A stretch of 64,000 nt of DNA from Listeria cossartiae subsp. cayugensis. GTDB lineage: Bacteria > Bacillota > Bacilli > Lactobacillales > Listeriaceae. Every line of letters begins with the position of its first letter. Positions within the stretch are counted from its first letter, which is position 1. This document shows, one piece after another, positions 1 to 8,512 of the stretch. The notes below the pieces were generated by a model, which saw nothing but the letters and a program-made list of their open reading frames with translations, was not told the origin of the DNA and made no database searches. Where the stretch lies: positions 124,001 through 188,000 of the forward strand of contig NZ_JAARZC010000001.1 in assembly GCF_014229095.1 (NCBI RefSeq), in the 5' to 3' direction. Made by a program: the position numbers and the translations under genes.

Positions 1-461
1 ACGAACCAGAATGGATGCAAAACGGCAGCTACCTCGGCTATCGCAAAATCCAAATGCTCATCGAAATTTGGGACCGCTCATCCTTACTTGACCAAGAAGA
101 CACATTTGGTCGAAAAAAAGCATCCGGCGCCCCGTACCACAAAAAACATGAGCACGATAAAGTCGATCCGAGCAAACTGCCAGCTGATTCTCATGTGCGT
201 CTAGCCAAAGACACCAAGCAACAAATGCATCGCCGCGCCTATTCTTACACAAACGGCATTGATAAAAGTACAGGAACGATTGATGCCGGCTTATTATTCA
301 TCTGTTTCACCCAAAATCCAGCCAAACAATTTTTGCCAATGCTAAGTATCATGGGGAAAATGGATAAATTAAACGAATACACCGTCCCAATTGGAAGCGC
401 GATGTTTGCTTGCCAAGGCGGACTTGCTCCCGGAGAAATTTTTGGAGAAAAACTACTTTAG
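1..461 (+). CDS. efeB: EfeB/DyP-type heme peroxidase, C-terminal part
   Basis: The reading frame is open from the first base, so this is the C-terminal ~150 residues of a gene starting left of the window. The end of the protein (R-x-x-Y-S-Y near residue 75 of the visible part, then a GLLFICF segment and a PGEIFGEKLL-like tail) fits Dyp-type heme peroxidases of the EfeB branch, which act with EfeU/EfeO in iron uptake. The R-x-x-Y-S-Y-x-x-G region lies where the family has a heme-pocket arginine. A strong terminator follows at once. The assignment is by family resemblance and gene order; the distal heme residues are outside the window. Confidence 0.8.
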   Translation, partial: EPEWMQNGSYLGYRKIQMLIEIWDRSSLLDQEDTFGRKKASGAPYHKKHEHDKVDPSKLPADSHVRLAKDTKQQMHRRAYSYTNGIDKSTGTIDAGLLFICFTQNPAKQFLPMLSIMGKMDKLNEYTVPIGSAMFACQGGLAPGEIFGEKLL

Positions 462-491
462 TCTAAGGTTCGCGAGCCTTAGACTTTTTTT
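461..491 (+). terminator. Rho-independent terminator after efeB
   Basis: An 8-bp perfect stem (461-468 with 477-484) is followed by a run of T. It begins at the stop codon of the peroxidase gene. Confidence 0.85.
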
Positions 492-533
492 GTATAATGA
501 AAGCAAGTCAATGATTAGAGGGAGCCGATTTTA

Positions 534-1043
534 GTGGAAGAATGGGATTTGCTAAATGAAAATCGTGAATTAACCGGGAAAACGCATATACGCGGTGAAA
601 AACTAGCGCCCGGAGAACTTCATATGGTCATTCACGTATGTATTTTTAACGAAAAAGGGCAACTTTTAATCCAAAAACGCCAAAAAGATAAAGAAAGTTG
701 GCCGAATTATTGGGATCTTTCTGCGGCGGGTTCTGCGCTAAAAGGCGAAACAAGTCGCCAAGCTGCTGAACGAGAAGTGCAAGAAGAACTAGGTATTGCA
801 ATTGATTTAAGTAACACCCGTGCCAAATTTAGTTACCATTTCGAAGCAGGATTTGATGATTATTGGTTTATTACGAAAGACGTGGAACTTAGCGACTTAA
901 CTTTACAAAAAGAAGAAGTAGCGGATGCCCGTTTTGTGACTAAAGAAGAGTTAGAAATGTTAAGAAGTTCGGGCGAATTCATTCCATACTTCTTTTTAAA
1001 TCAACTTTTCAGCCTGAAAAATGCCACAACTATTCACTTTTAA
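534..1043 (+). CDS. NUDIX hydrolase (isopentenyl-diphosphate isomerase-like subfamily)
   Basis: A 169-residue protein starting at GTG, with a GGGAG-type ribosome site about 10 bases upstream. The NUDIX box is visible around residues 63-85: G-S-A-L-K-G-E-T then A-A-E-R-E-V-Q-E-E-L-G, i.e. the REx2EE core that binds the metal. The N-terminus (EEWDLLNENRELTGKTHIRGE) is typical of the YfcD/IDI-like NUDIX subfamily, which hydrolyses nucleoside-diphosphate-linked substrates; the real substrate cannot be read from sequence. It appears to be a single-gene unit between the efeB terminator and the yebC promoter. Confidence 0.85.
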   Translation: MEEWDLLNENRELTGKTHIRGEKLAPGELHMVIHVCIFNEKGQLLIQKRQKDKESWPNYWDLSAAGSALKGETSRQAAEREVQEELGIAIDLSNTRAKFSYHFEAGFDDYWFITKDVELSDLTLQKEEVADARFVTKEELEMLRSSGEFIPYFFLNQLFSLKNATTIHF

Positions 1044-1064
1044 CGAATATAACTAAATTTCCAC

Positions 1065-1093
1065 TTAACAAATTCGTTTCCTACACTTATAAT
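1065..1093 (+). promoter_or_regulatory. SigA-type promoter of yebC-like gene
   Basis: TTAACA (1065-1070), a 17-base spacer and TATAAT (1088-1093) lie 47 bases before the start codon of the next gene. Confidence 0.6.
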
Positions 1094-1139
1094 AGTACAG
1101 AGACATGAGAAAAACTCCAATTAGAAAGCGAGTGGTAAT

Positions 1140-1859
1140 ATGGGCCGTAAATGGGCAAATATTAAAGAGAAAAAAGCGTCAAAAGATAAAACAAATAGTC
1201 GTATCTATGCGAAATTTGGAATTGAAATATATGTAGCGGCTAAATCAGGCGACCCAGATCCACATTCCAACCAAAAATTACGTTTTGTTATTGAACGTGC
1301 AAAAACATACAATGTGCCAAAACATATTATTGACCGCGCAATCGAAAAAGCGAAAGGCACTGGCGATGAAACATATTCAGAACTGCGCTATGAAGGCTTT
1401 GGTCCAAATGGTTCGATGATTATCGTAGACGCACTGACAAATAATGTGAATCGTACGGCATCCGATGTTCGCGCAGCTTATAGCAAAAACGGCGGCAACA
1501 TGGGCGTAAGTGGTTCAGTAGCTTATATGTTTGATAATACAGCCATTTTTGGTGTTGAAGGAAAAGACGCGGATGAGTTATTAGAACTTTTAATGGAAGC
1601 GGATATTGACGTTCGTGACATTTTAGACGAAGATGGCCAAGCGATTATTTATGCAGAACCAGAAGATTTCCACAAAGTACAAGAAGGTTTGAAAGCGGCT
1701 GGAATTGAAGAGTTCACAGTAGCGGAAATCGAAATGATCCCTCAAAACGATATTCAATTATCAGGTGAGGATTTAGAAAAATTCGAGAAACTAATTGATG
1801 CTTTAGAAGACCTAGAAGACGTGCAAAAAGTATATCATAACGTCGAATTAGAAGATTAA
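1140..1859 (+). CDS. YebC/PmpR family translation or regulatory factor
   Basis: A 239-residue protein with the family's N-terminal signature [17 protein letters not shown] and the central blocks YEGFGPNG and NRTASDVR. Length and the GRKWANIK opening place it in the YeeN/YeeI (YebC2) branch rather than the canonical AGHSKW branch. Older work treats the family as DNA-binding regulators; recent work on Bacillus YebC2 links it to relief of ribosome stalling. Which of these applies here is not shown by the sequence. It is separated by 36 bases from the PhnA gene, so the two may be co-transcribed. Confidence 0.85.
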   Translation: MGRKWANIKEKKASKDKTNSRIYAKFGIEIYVAAKSGDPDPHSNQKLRFVIERAKTYNVPKHIIDRAIEKAKGTGDETYSELRYEGFGPNGSMIIVDALTNNVNRTASDVRAAYSKNGGNMGVSGSVAYMFDNTAIFGVEGKDADELLELLMEADIDVRDILDEDGQAIIYAEPEDFHKVQEGLKAAGIEEFTVAEIEMIPQNDIQLSGEDLEKFEKLIDALEDLEDVQKVYHNVELED

Positions 1860-1895
1860 CAGCCAACTATTACAACAATCGGAGGAATTGATAAA

Positions 1896-2231
1896 ATGTC
1901 AAAATTACCAAATTGCCCAGAATGTAACTCAGAATATGCCTATGAAGATCGCGGCTTATTAATCTGCCCGGAATGCGGCCATGAGTGGAGCGCTGTAGCA
2001 GAAGAAGCTACCGAAGAAAAAGTGTTCAAAGATGCAAACGGCAACGTACTAACAGATGGCGATTCTGTCACAGTCATCAAAGATCTAAAAGTAAAAGGCG
2101 CATCCAACCCAATCAAAATGGGAACAAAAGTAAAAAATATCCGCCTAGTTGACGGCGACCACGACATTGATTGCAAAATCGACGGCTTCGGCCCAATGAA
2201 ATTGAAATCAGAATTTGTTAAGAAAATATAA
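1896..2231 (+). CDS. PhnA/YjdM-like zinc-ribbon protein
   Basis: A 111-residue protein with an N-terminal zinc ribbon (C-P-E-C near residues 7-10 and C-P-E-C near 24-27) followed by an all-beta PhnA domain carrying the conserved [22 protein letters not shown] block. E. coli PhnA/YjdM is not a phosphonoacetate hydrolase despite the name, and the cellular role of the family is unclear. Start chosen at ATG with GGAGGAATTG upstream. A terminator follows directly and is shared with the convergent GntR gene. Confidence 0.85.
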   Translation: MSKLPNCPECNSEYAYEDRGLLICPECGHEWSAVAEEATEEKVFKDANGNVLTDGDSVTVIKDLKVKGASNPIKMGTKVKNIRLVDGDHDIDCKIDGFGPMKLKSEFVKKI

Positions 2232-2270
2232 AAAAACAGCGATTCTCTACTAAGAGAGTCGCTGTTTTTA
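2232..2270. terminator. Bidirectional terminator between phnA-like and gntR genes
   Basis: A perfect hairpin with stem arms around 2236-2247 and 2257-2268 (AACAGCGA... / ...TCGCTGTT) flanked by A-run and T-run lies between two convergent genes, so it can serve both. Confidence 0.85.
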
Positions 2271-2984
2271 TTAATTCTGCACAAAAACCGTTTCAAACAC
2301 AAACGATTCATACGTATGGCGCGTTATCGAATATTCGAACACACGACCATCCTCTAAATGCGCTAATTTTTCAATTTCCATCATAAAAGTAGGTTCTTCT
2401 AAATCGAGGAGCTTGCTATCCTCTTGATTCGATTTATCCCCGCGTACCCAAACATGCGCACTCTGCATCTTAAGTTTCAAATCATCCCGAATATAATTAT
2501 AAATCGAGTCCTCTAAATGACGCGGTTCTAAACCCGGAATAATCGCCAGTGGCATATAAGTATGTTCGATGGAATAGGCTTTATGACCAACTTCTCTCAT
2601 CCGAATAATTCGATAAATATAATCATCCTGCATCTCTAATTTTTCTGCGACTTCTTTCGATGGTTTTTCAATGGAAAATAAAATAACTTTCGATTTAATG
2701 TTGTCTTTTCCAAATGTATTTACGAGTCCGGACATTGGGCCTAGTGCGAATTCTCCGCCGTTAGTAGAATGAGATTTCACGAAAGTACCAGCACCACGTC
2801 GTCTAATAACCATACCTTCTTGTACAAGCATATCCAGCGCTTTTTTGACAGTAAGTTTGCTGCAATCGTAAACGCGTGCCAGACTATCCCCGTCAGGCAA
2901 TTTCTCGTTAATTTCGTATTTGTTTTGGTTGATTTTATCACGGATATCTATGTATATTTCCATGTATTTAGCCATTCCCGACAT
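2271..2984 (-). CDS. GntR/HutC-family transcriptional regulator of the beta-glucoside operon
   Basis: A 237-residue regulator. Residues ~1-70 form a GntR winged helix (YxxIRDKI...LPDGDSLARVYDCSKLTVKKALDMLVQEGMVIRRRGAGTFV); residues ~85-235 form a UTRA ligand-binding domain. The start was set at the ATG at 2982-2984 because AAGGGG lies 7 bases before it; a longer frame to 3026 has no such site. It is divergent from a GH1 glycosidase/PTS operon, which makes it the likely repressor responding to a phosphorylated beta-glucoside. Ligand identity is inference. Confidence 0.85.
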   Translation of the reverse strand: MSGMAKYMEIYIDIRDKINQNKYEINEKLPDGDSLARVYDCSKLTVKKALDMLVQEGMVIRRRGAGTFVKSHSTNGGEFALGPMSGLVNTFGKDNIKSKVILFSIEKPSKEVAEKLEMQDDYIYRIIRMREVGHKAYSIEHTYMPLAIIPGLEPRHLEDSIYNYIRDDLKLKMQSAHVWVRGDKSNQEDSKLLDLEEPTFMMEIEKLAHLEDGRVFEYSITRHTYESFVFETVFVQN

Positions 2985-3026
2985 TTTATTGGCCCCTTTA
3001 CTGATGTAATAAGCATAGTATAACAT

Positions 3027-3085
3027 ATACTTTTACAAAAAGGTATCCCTATGACTAAAAGTATATATCTTTTTATAAAAGTATT
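3027..3085. promoter_or_regulatory. Likely GntR operator region
   Basis: The divergent intergenic region contains repeated ATACTTTTA / TAAAAGTAT elements: an imperfect palindrome at 3027-3046 and two further TAAAAGTAT copies at about 3055-3064 and 3076-3084. This arrangement fits HutC-type operators; binding is inferred, not shown. Confidence 0.5.
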
Positions 3086-3112
3086 GTTTTTTAAATAAAT
3101 GTATGCTATATT
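3084..3112 (+). promoter_or_regulatory. Promoter of GH1/PTS operon
   Basis: TTGTTT (3084-3089), 17-base spacer, TATATT (3107-3112). The -35 box touches the last TAAAAGTAT element, consistent with repression by the divergent regulator. Confidence 0.6.
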
Positions 3113-3140
3113 TATTTTGACAAAAGGGAGGCCATAAAAA

Positions 3141-4583
3141 ATGAAAGAATTATTAACGTTTCCAAAAGATTTTTGGTGGGGCTCTGCGTGGTCTGCGGAA
3201 CAAGCAGAAGGTCGCGGCGACACCGGTAAGGCAAAAACTGTTTGGGAGCATTGGTTTGAAACAGAACCGAATCGCTTTTACGAAGGCGTAGGTTCAGAAA
3301 TCACAACAGATCATTTTAATCGGTATAAAGAAGACGTACAGTGGATGAAGAAAACAGGACAAAATTCGTTCCGGATTTCGATTTCATGGGCGCGAATGTT
3401 TCCAAATGATGGTGTTGGCGAAGTGAACCAGAAAGCGATTGCGTTTTATCGTGATTTACTTACTGAAATGAATGAAAACGGTGTCAAACCATTCGCGAAC
3501 TTATACCATTTCGATATGCCCGTTGCACTTCAAGACGCTGGTGGCTGGGAGTCGAGAGAAGTTGTTGATGCCTATGTTCATTTTGCGGATACTTGTTTTA
3601 AAGAATTTGGCGATTTAGTTTATCACTGGTTTACATTTAACGAACCACTTGGTCCGATTCTTGGCGGGTATTTAGAAGATTTCCATTATCCGAATCAAAT
3701 TGACTTCAAACGAGGGGCACAAGCTGGTTTTAACACGATTTTGGCGCATGCGTTAGCCATTAAAGCATTTAAAAAATTAAACTTGTCATCAAAAATCGGC
3801 GTTATTTTAAACCTTAGCCCGACTTATCCACGGAGCCAAAACGAATACGATTTAGAAGCAGCAGAAATTTGTGATGCTTTTTACACGAGAAGCTTCTTGG
3901 ATCCGATGGTTAAAGGAACTTTCCCAGAAAAATTAGTTGAAATCATGCGCGAATATGATCAAATGCCGGAATATACGGAAGAAGATTTGACGATTATTAA
4001 AGAAAATACGGCGCAAATTCTTGGCCTAAATTACTATGAACCAAGACGCGTCAAAGCCCGTTTAACGGCAATTAATGAAAAAAGTCCGTTTTTACCAGAT
4101 TGGTTTTTTGAACCGCATAATATGCCAGGCAAACGAATGAATATTTACCGCGGTTGGGAAATTTATGAACGTGGGATTTACGATTTATGTATTGATATTC
4201 GTGATAATTACGGGAACATCGAATCATTTATTTCTGAAAATGGTATGGGTGTAGCGAATGAAGAGCGTTTCTTAAATGAAGAAGGCCAAATTCAAGATGA
4301 TTACCGTATCCAATTCGTCAAAGATCATTTGGCTTATGTACATCAAGCGATTGCAGAAGGTTGCGATATTAAAGGGTATCACCTGTGGACATTTATTGAT
4401 TGTTGGTCATGGATTAATGCGTATAAAAACCGTTACGGACTCGTTTCACTTGATGTTGAAACTGGCAAACGCACCATGAAGAAAAGTGGCGAATTTTATA
4501 AAAAAATGAGTGACATGAACGGTTTTGAATATGAAACAAGCAAACTAGTTGGGACGAAAAGGGAGGAAACAACTAATGGCTGA
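3141..4583 (+). CDS. GH1 family beta-glucosidase / 6-phospho-beta-glucosidase
   Basis: A 480-residue glycoside hydrolase family 1 enzyme of normal length. The acid/base glutamate is E168 in TFNEP and the nucleophile is E366 in ISENG. The neighbouring PTS genes imply that the substrate enters phosphorylated at C6, so a 6-phospho-beta-glucosidase role is likely. However, the C-terminal WTFIDCWSWINAYKNRYGLV region should be compared with characterised enzymes before assigning the phospho-site. GGGAGG stands 8 bases before the start. The stop overlaps the following PTS gene by 8 bases, showing translational coupling. Confidence 0.9.
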   Translation: MKELLTFPKDFWWGSAWSAEQAEGRGDTGKAKTVWEHWFETEPNRFYEGVGSEITTDHFNRYKEDVQWMKKTGQNSFRISISWARMFPNDGVGEVNQKAIAFYRDLLTEMNENGVKPFANLYHFDMPVALQDAGGWESREVVDAYVHFADTCFKEFGDLVYHWFTFNEPLGPILGGYLEDFHYPNQIDFKRGAQAGFNTILAHALAIKAFKKLNLSSKIGVILNLSPTYPRSQNEYDLEAAEICDAFYTRSFLDPMVKGTFPEKLVEIMREYDQMPEYTEEDLTIIKENTAQILGLNYYEPRRVKARLTAINEKSPFLPDWFFEPHNMPGKRMNIYRGWEIYERGIYDLCIDIRDNYGNIESFISENGMGVANEERFLNEEGQIQDDYRIQFVKDHLAYVHQAIAEGCDIKGYHLWTFIDCWSWINAYKNRYGLVSLDVETGKRTMKKSGEFYKKMSDMNGFEYETSKLVGTKREETTNG

Positions 4584-5910
4584 AACGAAAAAGAAGTCGA
4601 TTGTTAATGGATTTATTAATGTAGCGCAACGTCTTGGTGGTCAGATTCATTTGCGTTCATTGCGTGATGCTTTTGCGAGTATTATGCCGTTCATGATTTT
4701 AGCTGGTTTTGTCACACTGATTAACTATGTTATTTTAGAACCGACTGGATTTATGGGCAAAATTATTAACCCAGATACACTTAGAACTTGGCAAGAGATT
4801 GGTATTTCAATCGGAAATGGTACGTTAAGTGTTATTACGCTTTTAGTCACTGTGGCGATTTCGTATCATTTATGTTTGAACCGCGGCTATAAAAACGTCA
4901 TTGCGCCGATTCTTGTCGCATTATCTTCATTTATTGTCGTAACACCGATCGCGATGACGTTCCTTCCAGAGGGTGCGTCCAAATCAATCGAAGTACCAAA
5001 TGTTATTCCAGTTAGTTACACTGGTGCGTCAGGTATGTTTGTCGGTATCATCGTTGGTTTAATTGCAACTGATTTATTCATTAAATTATCGAAAAACAAA
5101 CGCATGCAAATCAATTTAACAGGAAATATTCCACCGGCAGTTATTAAATCATTTAACGTATTAATTCCGATTATGATTACGGTTATTATTTTCTCGGTTA
5201 TGTCATTTGCCGTTAATCAAATTTTCAGCATGGACTTTAACACACTTGTGACGACGATTATCACAAAACCACTTAGCTACGTAACGACAAGTCTTCCAGG
5301 ATTCTTGCTGATTACTTCTATCGCTAACTTATTCTTCGGTTTAGGGATTCACCAAGCAGTTATTTCTGGTCCGTTACTAGATCCATTTTTACTGCAAAAT
5401 ATGCAAGAAAACATGGTTGCCTACGCGAATCATCAAGAAATTCCGCATATTATTAATATGGCTTTCAAAGATACATTTGCGGTTATGGGTGGCTCCGGAA
5501 ACACGATTGGCTTATTAATTGCCATTTTCATCTTTGGGAAACGAAAAGATTACAAAGATATCTCGAAACTATCCGCGGCACCATCACTATTTAACATTAG
5601 TGAGCCAATCATCTTTGGTCTACCAATTGTGTTCAACCCGTTACTTATTATCCCGTTCGTATTAGCGCCAATTTTCTCTTTAACAACAGCGTATTATGCG
5701 ACGGCAGCAGGTTGGATTAATCATGTAGTCGTGCAGACCCCGTGGACAACACCGCCGATTATTTCAGGTTTCTTAGCAACTGGTGGAGACTGGCGCGCGT
5801 CCGTTCTCCAAGTAATTATCATTGTTGTGACAGTCTTTATCTACCTGCCATTCCTGCGCATGGATGAAAAAGTTGCTTTTGCTACAGCTCAAAAATCAGA
5901 CGCAAAATAA
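4576..5910 (+). CDS. PTS cellobiose/lichenan-type EIIC permease
   Basis: A 444-residue polytopic membrane protein of the lactose/cellobiose PTS IIC family, with about 10 hydrophobic segments and the conserved substrate region NISEPIIFGLPIVFNP near residues 340-355. It transports a beta-glucoside while the sugar is phosphorylated by EIIB. Start set at the ATG at 4576 because GGGAGG lies just upstream; it overlaps the end of the GH1 gene. No EIIA gene is present in this operon, so EIIA must come from elsewhere. Confidence 0.88.
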   Translation: MAETKKKSIVNGFINVAQRLGGQIHLRSLRDAFASIMPFMILAGFVTLINYVILEPTGFMGKIINPDTLRTWQEIGISIGNGTLSVITLLVTVAISYHLCLNRGYKNVIAPILVALSSFIVVTPIAMTFLPEGASKSIEVPNVIPVSYTGASGMFVGIIVGLIATDLFIKLSKNKRMQINLTGNIPPAVIKSFNVLIPIMITVIIFSVMSFAVNQIFSMDFNTLVTTIITKPLSYVTTSLPGFLLITSIANLFFGLGIHQAVISGPLLDPFLLQNMQENMVAYANHQEIPHIINMAFKDTFAVMGGSGNTIGLLIAIFIFGKRKDYKDISKLSAAPSLFNISEPIIFGLPIVFNPLLIIPFVLAPIFSLTTAYYATAAGWINHVVVQTPWTTPPIISGFLATGGDWRASVLQVIIIVVTVFIYLPFLRMDEKVAFATAQKSDAK

Positions 5911-5927
5911 GGAAGGATGTTTAACCA

Positions 5928-6230
5928 ATGAAAAATATTTTATTAGTATGTAACGCGGGTATGTCCACAAGTTTCTTAGTAGAAAAAATGAAATCAGCGG
6001 GCGCAGACCAAGGCATTGAAGCAAATATCTGGGCTGTATCAGACGCTGAATTACACGAAAACTGGGAAAAAGCAGATGTCATTTTGCTTGGACCACAAGT
6101 TGGTTATTTAAAAGGCAACACAGAAAAAGTAGTAGGCGGAAAAATTCCTGTCGAAGTAATTAATATGCTAGACTACGGCCGTGTAAACGGAGCAGCAGTG
6201 CTGGAAAGAGCAATCGAATTAATCGGTTAA
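5928..6230 (+). CDS. PTS cellobiose/lichenan-type EIIB
   Basis: A 100-residue cytoplasmic EIIB with the phosphorylation site Cys8 in the loop CNAGMSTS, typical of the lactose/cellobiose family. It receives phosphate from a lichenan-type EIIA and passes it to the sugar bound by EIIC. It is the last gene of the GH1-IIC-IIB operon, followed by a terminator. Confidence 0.9.
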   Translation: MKNILLVCNAGMSTSFLVEKMKSAGADQGIEANIWAVSDAELHENWEKADVILLGPQVGYLKGNTEKVVGGKIPVEVINMLDYGRVNGAAVLERAIELIG

Positions 6231-6237
6231 AAAAGTA

Positions 6238-6271
6238 AGGGAGTGTGGCTTATAGTCGCACTCCTTTTTTA
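6238..6271 (+). terminator. Terminator of beta-glucoside operon
   Basis: A short GC-rich hairpin (GGAGTG paired with CACTCC) followed by six T residues. Confidence 0.7.
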
Positions 6272-6316
6272 TCGGCCAAGAAAGTGTTATAATGTGTGAA
6301 AAGGAGCGGAATTATT

Positions 6317-6511
6317 ATGAAATATGTAAAATCACAAATGAAAGAGCTTGTAAAAGATAGCGTAGACTTGCAAGAACGCCTTCAAAAGCTAATGAAAGAA
6401 ATGGACTTAGAAAAAACTTTCGCTTTAAAAGCACTTTATCATTCAGAAGTAGCTGACGGTGGCGCATACCAAACAGCGTATCAAGATTTGGATTATAAAT
6501 ATAAAGATTAA
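6317..6511 (+). CDS. Small conserved hypothetical protein (64 aa)
   Basis: A 64-residue charged, predicted helical protein. The ATG at 6317 has AAGGAGCGG upstream and a TATAAT box at 6288-6293, and a clear terminator follows, so this is a real monocistronic gene and the earlier ATG is not needed. No motif is recognisable and the function is unknown. Confidence 0.7.
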   Translation: MKYVKSQMKELVKDSVDLQERLQKLMKEMDLEKTFALKALYHSEVADGGAYQTAYQDLDYKYKD

Positions 6512-6518
6512 CATCAAA

Positions 6519-6552
6519 TGGCTCTGCTAAACAATTAGCAGAGCCATTTTTA
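6519..6552. terminator. Bidirectional terminator
   Basis: AATGGCTCTGCTAA paired with TTAGCAGAGCCATT and a T-run; it lies between convergent genes. Confidence 0.85.
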
Positions 6553-7470
6553 GATATATTTTCCTTGTATTTCCTTTAAGTAGTCAATAAAATTATCGTA
6601 AAAGTCATCACGGTTTTGAATGGTTACATGCGTTCCAAGTTGGAGCAAAAAGCGGTACCCAGCCTCATGATCAGGAAGCGTCACTTTTGCCAAAAAATGC
6701 GCGTCATCTTGCTGCGAAATTTCGACTAGATCAAAGCGTTCGATGATTTGCTCGCGGGCAATTTTGTCAACAATCAAACTAACTTCATGCATCAAAAACA
6801 TCGGTCTGTCGGGTGGTGCGCCAAAGGGTTTTACACTAAAAGGACGTACTTCAAAAGTTTCTTCTAGCGTTTTTAGTTCAACAATCCGCGACATTTTAAA
6901 CGTCCGAAAATCACTGCGCTCTAAGCTGTAACCCTGCAAATACCAAGAACGATTCCTAAACAGGAGGTGATAAGGCTCCGTTTTACGAACGGTTTGGTTG
7001 CCCGTTCGATCAATGTAGCTGAGTTCCACGAGTTGATGTTTTTTAATCGCTAAATACAAACTTTCGACTTTAGCATTTAATTCGTTTTTCATGGATAAAT
7101 TGGAGAAATCGAGCGAAATGGAGCTTTTAGGCGGTTCGCTTGAATGGTCGAGCATATTTTTCATTTTTTGCAGCGTTTTTTTTGTTTCGGCGGAAGAAAG
7201 TAACTGCTCCATCCCGTCCAAACTTGCGATAATCGCTGTTAAATCATCTGCTGTCAGAAGCTTTTTATCGACTTTGTAGGTGGGCATGATTCCGATGCCG
7301 CCTTTCGTTCCAGCAATCGTGTAAATCGGGATATTCGCCATCGCGAGTGTGTCAATGTCGCGGAAAATAGTACGTTTGGAAACCTCAAACATTGTAGCCA
7401 TTTCAGAAGCACTGACCAGCTCGCGTTGGAGGAGCAGCATAATAATTCCGATGAGTCGCTCGATTTTCAT
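6550..7470 (-). CDS. HTH/WYL-domain transcriptional regulator
   Basis: A 306-residue protein: N-terminal HTH_11 (MKIERLIGIIMLLLQRELVSASEMATMFEVSKRTIFRDIDTL, ~1-55) followed by a WYL domain with the motifs YIDRTGN, PYHLLFRNRSWYLQGY (~190-205) and a C-terminal WCX-like region. Start set at 7468-7470, where AAGGAG precedes by about 7 bases. It is divergent from a GyrI-like protein across a 10-bp perfect inverted repeat. Many stand-alone WYL regulators bind small ligands; the ligand here is unknown. Confidence 0.85.
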   Translation of the reverse strand: MKIERLIGIIMLLLQRELVSASEMATMFEVSKRTIFRDIDTLAMANIPIYTIAGTKGGIGIMPTYKVDKKLLTADDLTAIIASLDGMEQLLSSAETKKTLQKMKNMLDHSSEPPKSSISLDFSNLSMKNELNAKVESLYLAIKKHQLVELSYIDRTGNQTVRKTEPYHLLFRNRSWYLQGYSLERSDFRTFKMSRIVELKTLEETFEVRPFSVKPFGAPPDRPMFLMHEVSLIVDKIAREQIIERFDLVEISQQDDAHFLAKVTLPDHEAGYRFLLQLGTHVTIQNRDDFYDNFIDYLKEIQGKYI

Positions 7471-7490
7471 TTTTTTCTCCTTTGTTTTGG

Positions 7491-7516
7491 AATGATGACA
7501 GACAGTTGTCATCATT
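7491..7516. promoter_or_regulatory. Perfect 10-bp palindromic operator between WYL regulator and GyrI-like gene
   Basis: AATGATGACA (7491-7500), six-base spacer, TGTCATCATT (7507-7516). It lies centrally in the divergent intergenic region, which is where an autoregulating WYL repressor would bind. Confidence 0.7.
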
Positions 7517-7571
7517 CGCGTGTTATAGTTACATCATATCAAAGTTAAGTAACTTTTTGGAGGGAAATATT

Positions 7572-7991
7572 ATGGCATTTGAAATCGTTGAATTAAAAAA
7601 AGAAACATTTACAGGAAACAAAGTAGAAATCCCTGAATTTGAACCACAAAAAGGCTTTGGCCCAATGAGCGAAATTAAAGAAGCAGCCTACACAAAATTT
7701 GCGAAAAATGAAAAAAATTACGTTGGCATTAACGCAAGTCTTGATGGCTTACAATATTACATCGTAGCAAGTACAAACGGCGAAAACGGCGACACTACTT
7801 TCGACATTCCAGAAGGCAAATACGCAAAATTCGTAACAAGCGAAACAGACCGCCCAGCACTTGATGGCTTCATCGGCGCATCTTACGGCGAAGTAGGCCA
7901 AAGTGATACGGTCGGTATTGCGGGATCGTTTAATTTGGAGGATCTTAGAGAAGCTGAGTTTACGCTTTATATTCCGGTTGTTAGTAAGTAA
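7572..7991 (+). CDS. GyrI-like / effector-binding domain protein
   Basis: A 139-residue protein resembling stand-alone AraC-type effector-binding (GyrI-like, SHS2-fold) domains: the FPQKGFGP-like loop, an ASLDGLQYYIVAS strand, and a FDIPEGKYAKFVT strand are visible. Such domains bind small hydrophobic or cationic molecules. Start set at 7572, with TTGGAGGG 7 bases upstream. It is divergent from the WYL regulator, suggesting that both belong to one small-molecule response. Function beyond that is unknown. Confidence 0.65.
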   Translation: MAFEIVELKKETFTGNKVEIPEFEPQKGFGPMSEIKEAAYTKFAKNEKNYVGINASLDGLQYYIVASTNGENGDTTFDIPEGKYAKFVTSETDRPALDGFIGASYGEVGQSDTVGIAGSFNLEDLREAEFTLYIPVVSK

Positions 7992-7998
7992 GTTGAGG

Positions 7999-8030
7999 AG
8001 ATCCCTTTCGGTGGAGAGGGGTCTTTTTTG
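7999..8030 (+). terminator. Terminator after GyrI-like gene
   Basis: GATCCC / GGGGTC hairpin with a run of six T. Confidence 0.65.
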
Positions 8031-8248
8031 TGCCTATAATTAAAAGTAAAGTGAAAAAACTCACTAAAAATAGCGATAGTTGCCTATTTTTTTGCGCAGA
8101 GATTCACAAATTGCTCACAAAATTAAAGGGCTGCAAATGCTATAATATAGTAAATAGTAAATTTAATACAAAGTTTCTAAATTCAAGGTGTTATTTGAAT
8201 AATGAAATCCTTTTTTATTAAATAAAGAGAGAAGGGGGAGGGATTACA

Positions 8249-8500
8249 ATGGGAAAAATAGCCTCCAATATAAGTTCAACTTTTGCAGCTGTATCTGGTG
8301 TGAAATCAGTTTCTGTGGGCAAAGGTGAAGAAGTTTCTATAGAAAAAAGCAACGTTTCGAGTATGAAGTCTGGAGAAGAAGTCAATAATCAATTGTTGCC
8401 TAATTTAGTTGATTTAGTTGAGTGTGTACAGGCACAAAGTGAAAAATTTCCGAAAATTGCTGAAATGATGGTGCTAAAGGACAATCAAATCAAATTTTAA
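8249..8500 (+). CDS. Small T7SS partner of LXG toxin (TIGR04197/DUF3130, Lap1-like)
   Basis: An 83-residue protein that I recognise as the TIGR04197 (SACOL2603-like) type VII secretion effector/partner family. Features are a low-complexity Ser/Val/Lys N-terminal half, then a helix ending in FPKIAEMMVLKDNQI near residues 66-80. That pattern, with an F, an A and a D at fixed spacing, is typical of the family. In streptococci such proteins (Lap1) bind the LXG domain and target the toxin to the ESX/Yuk secretion machine. A GGGGGAGGG ribosome site precedes the ATG. It opens a five-gene cassette; an extended -10 (TGCTATAAT) lies about 100 bases upstream. Confidence 0.8.
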   Translation: MGKIASNISSTFAAVSGVKSVSVGKGEEVSIEKSNVSSMKSGEEVNNQLLPNLVDLVECVQAQSEKFPKIAEMMVLKDNQIKF

Positions 8501-8512
8501 GGGATGAGAAAA

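Noticed and set aside
8030-8221. 63-codon open frame before the LXG cassette
   Set aside because: It starts within a terminator, has no ribosome site and spans the promoter region of the cassette; most likely chance.
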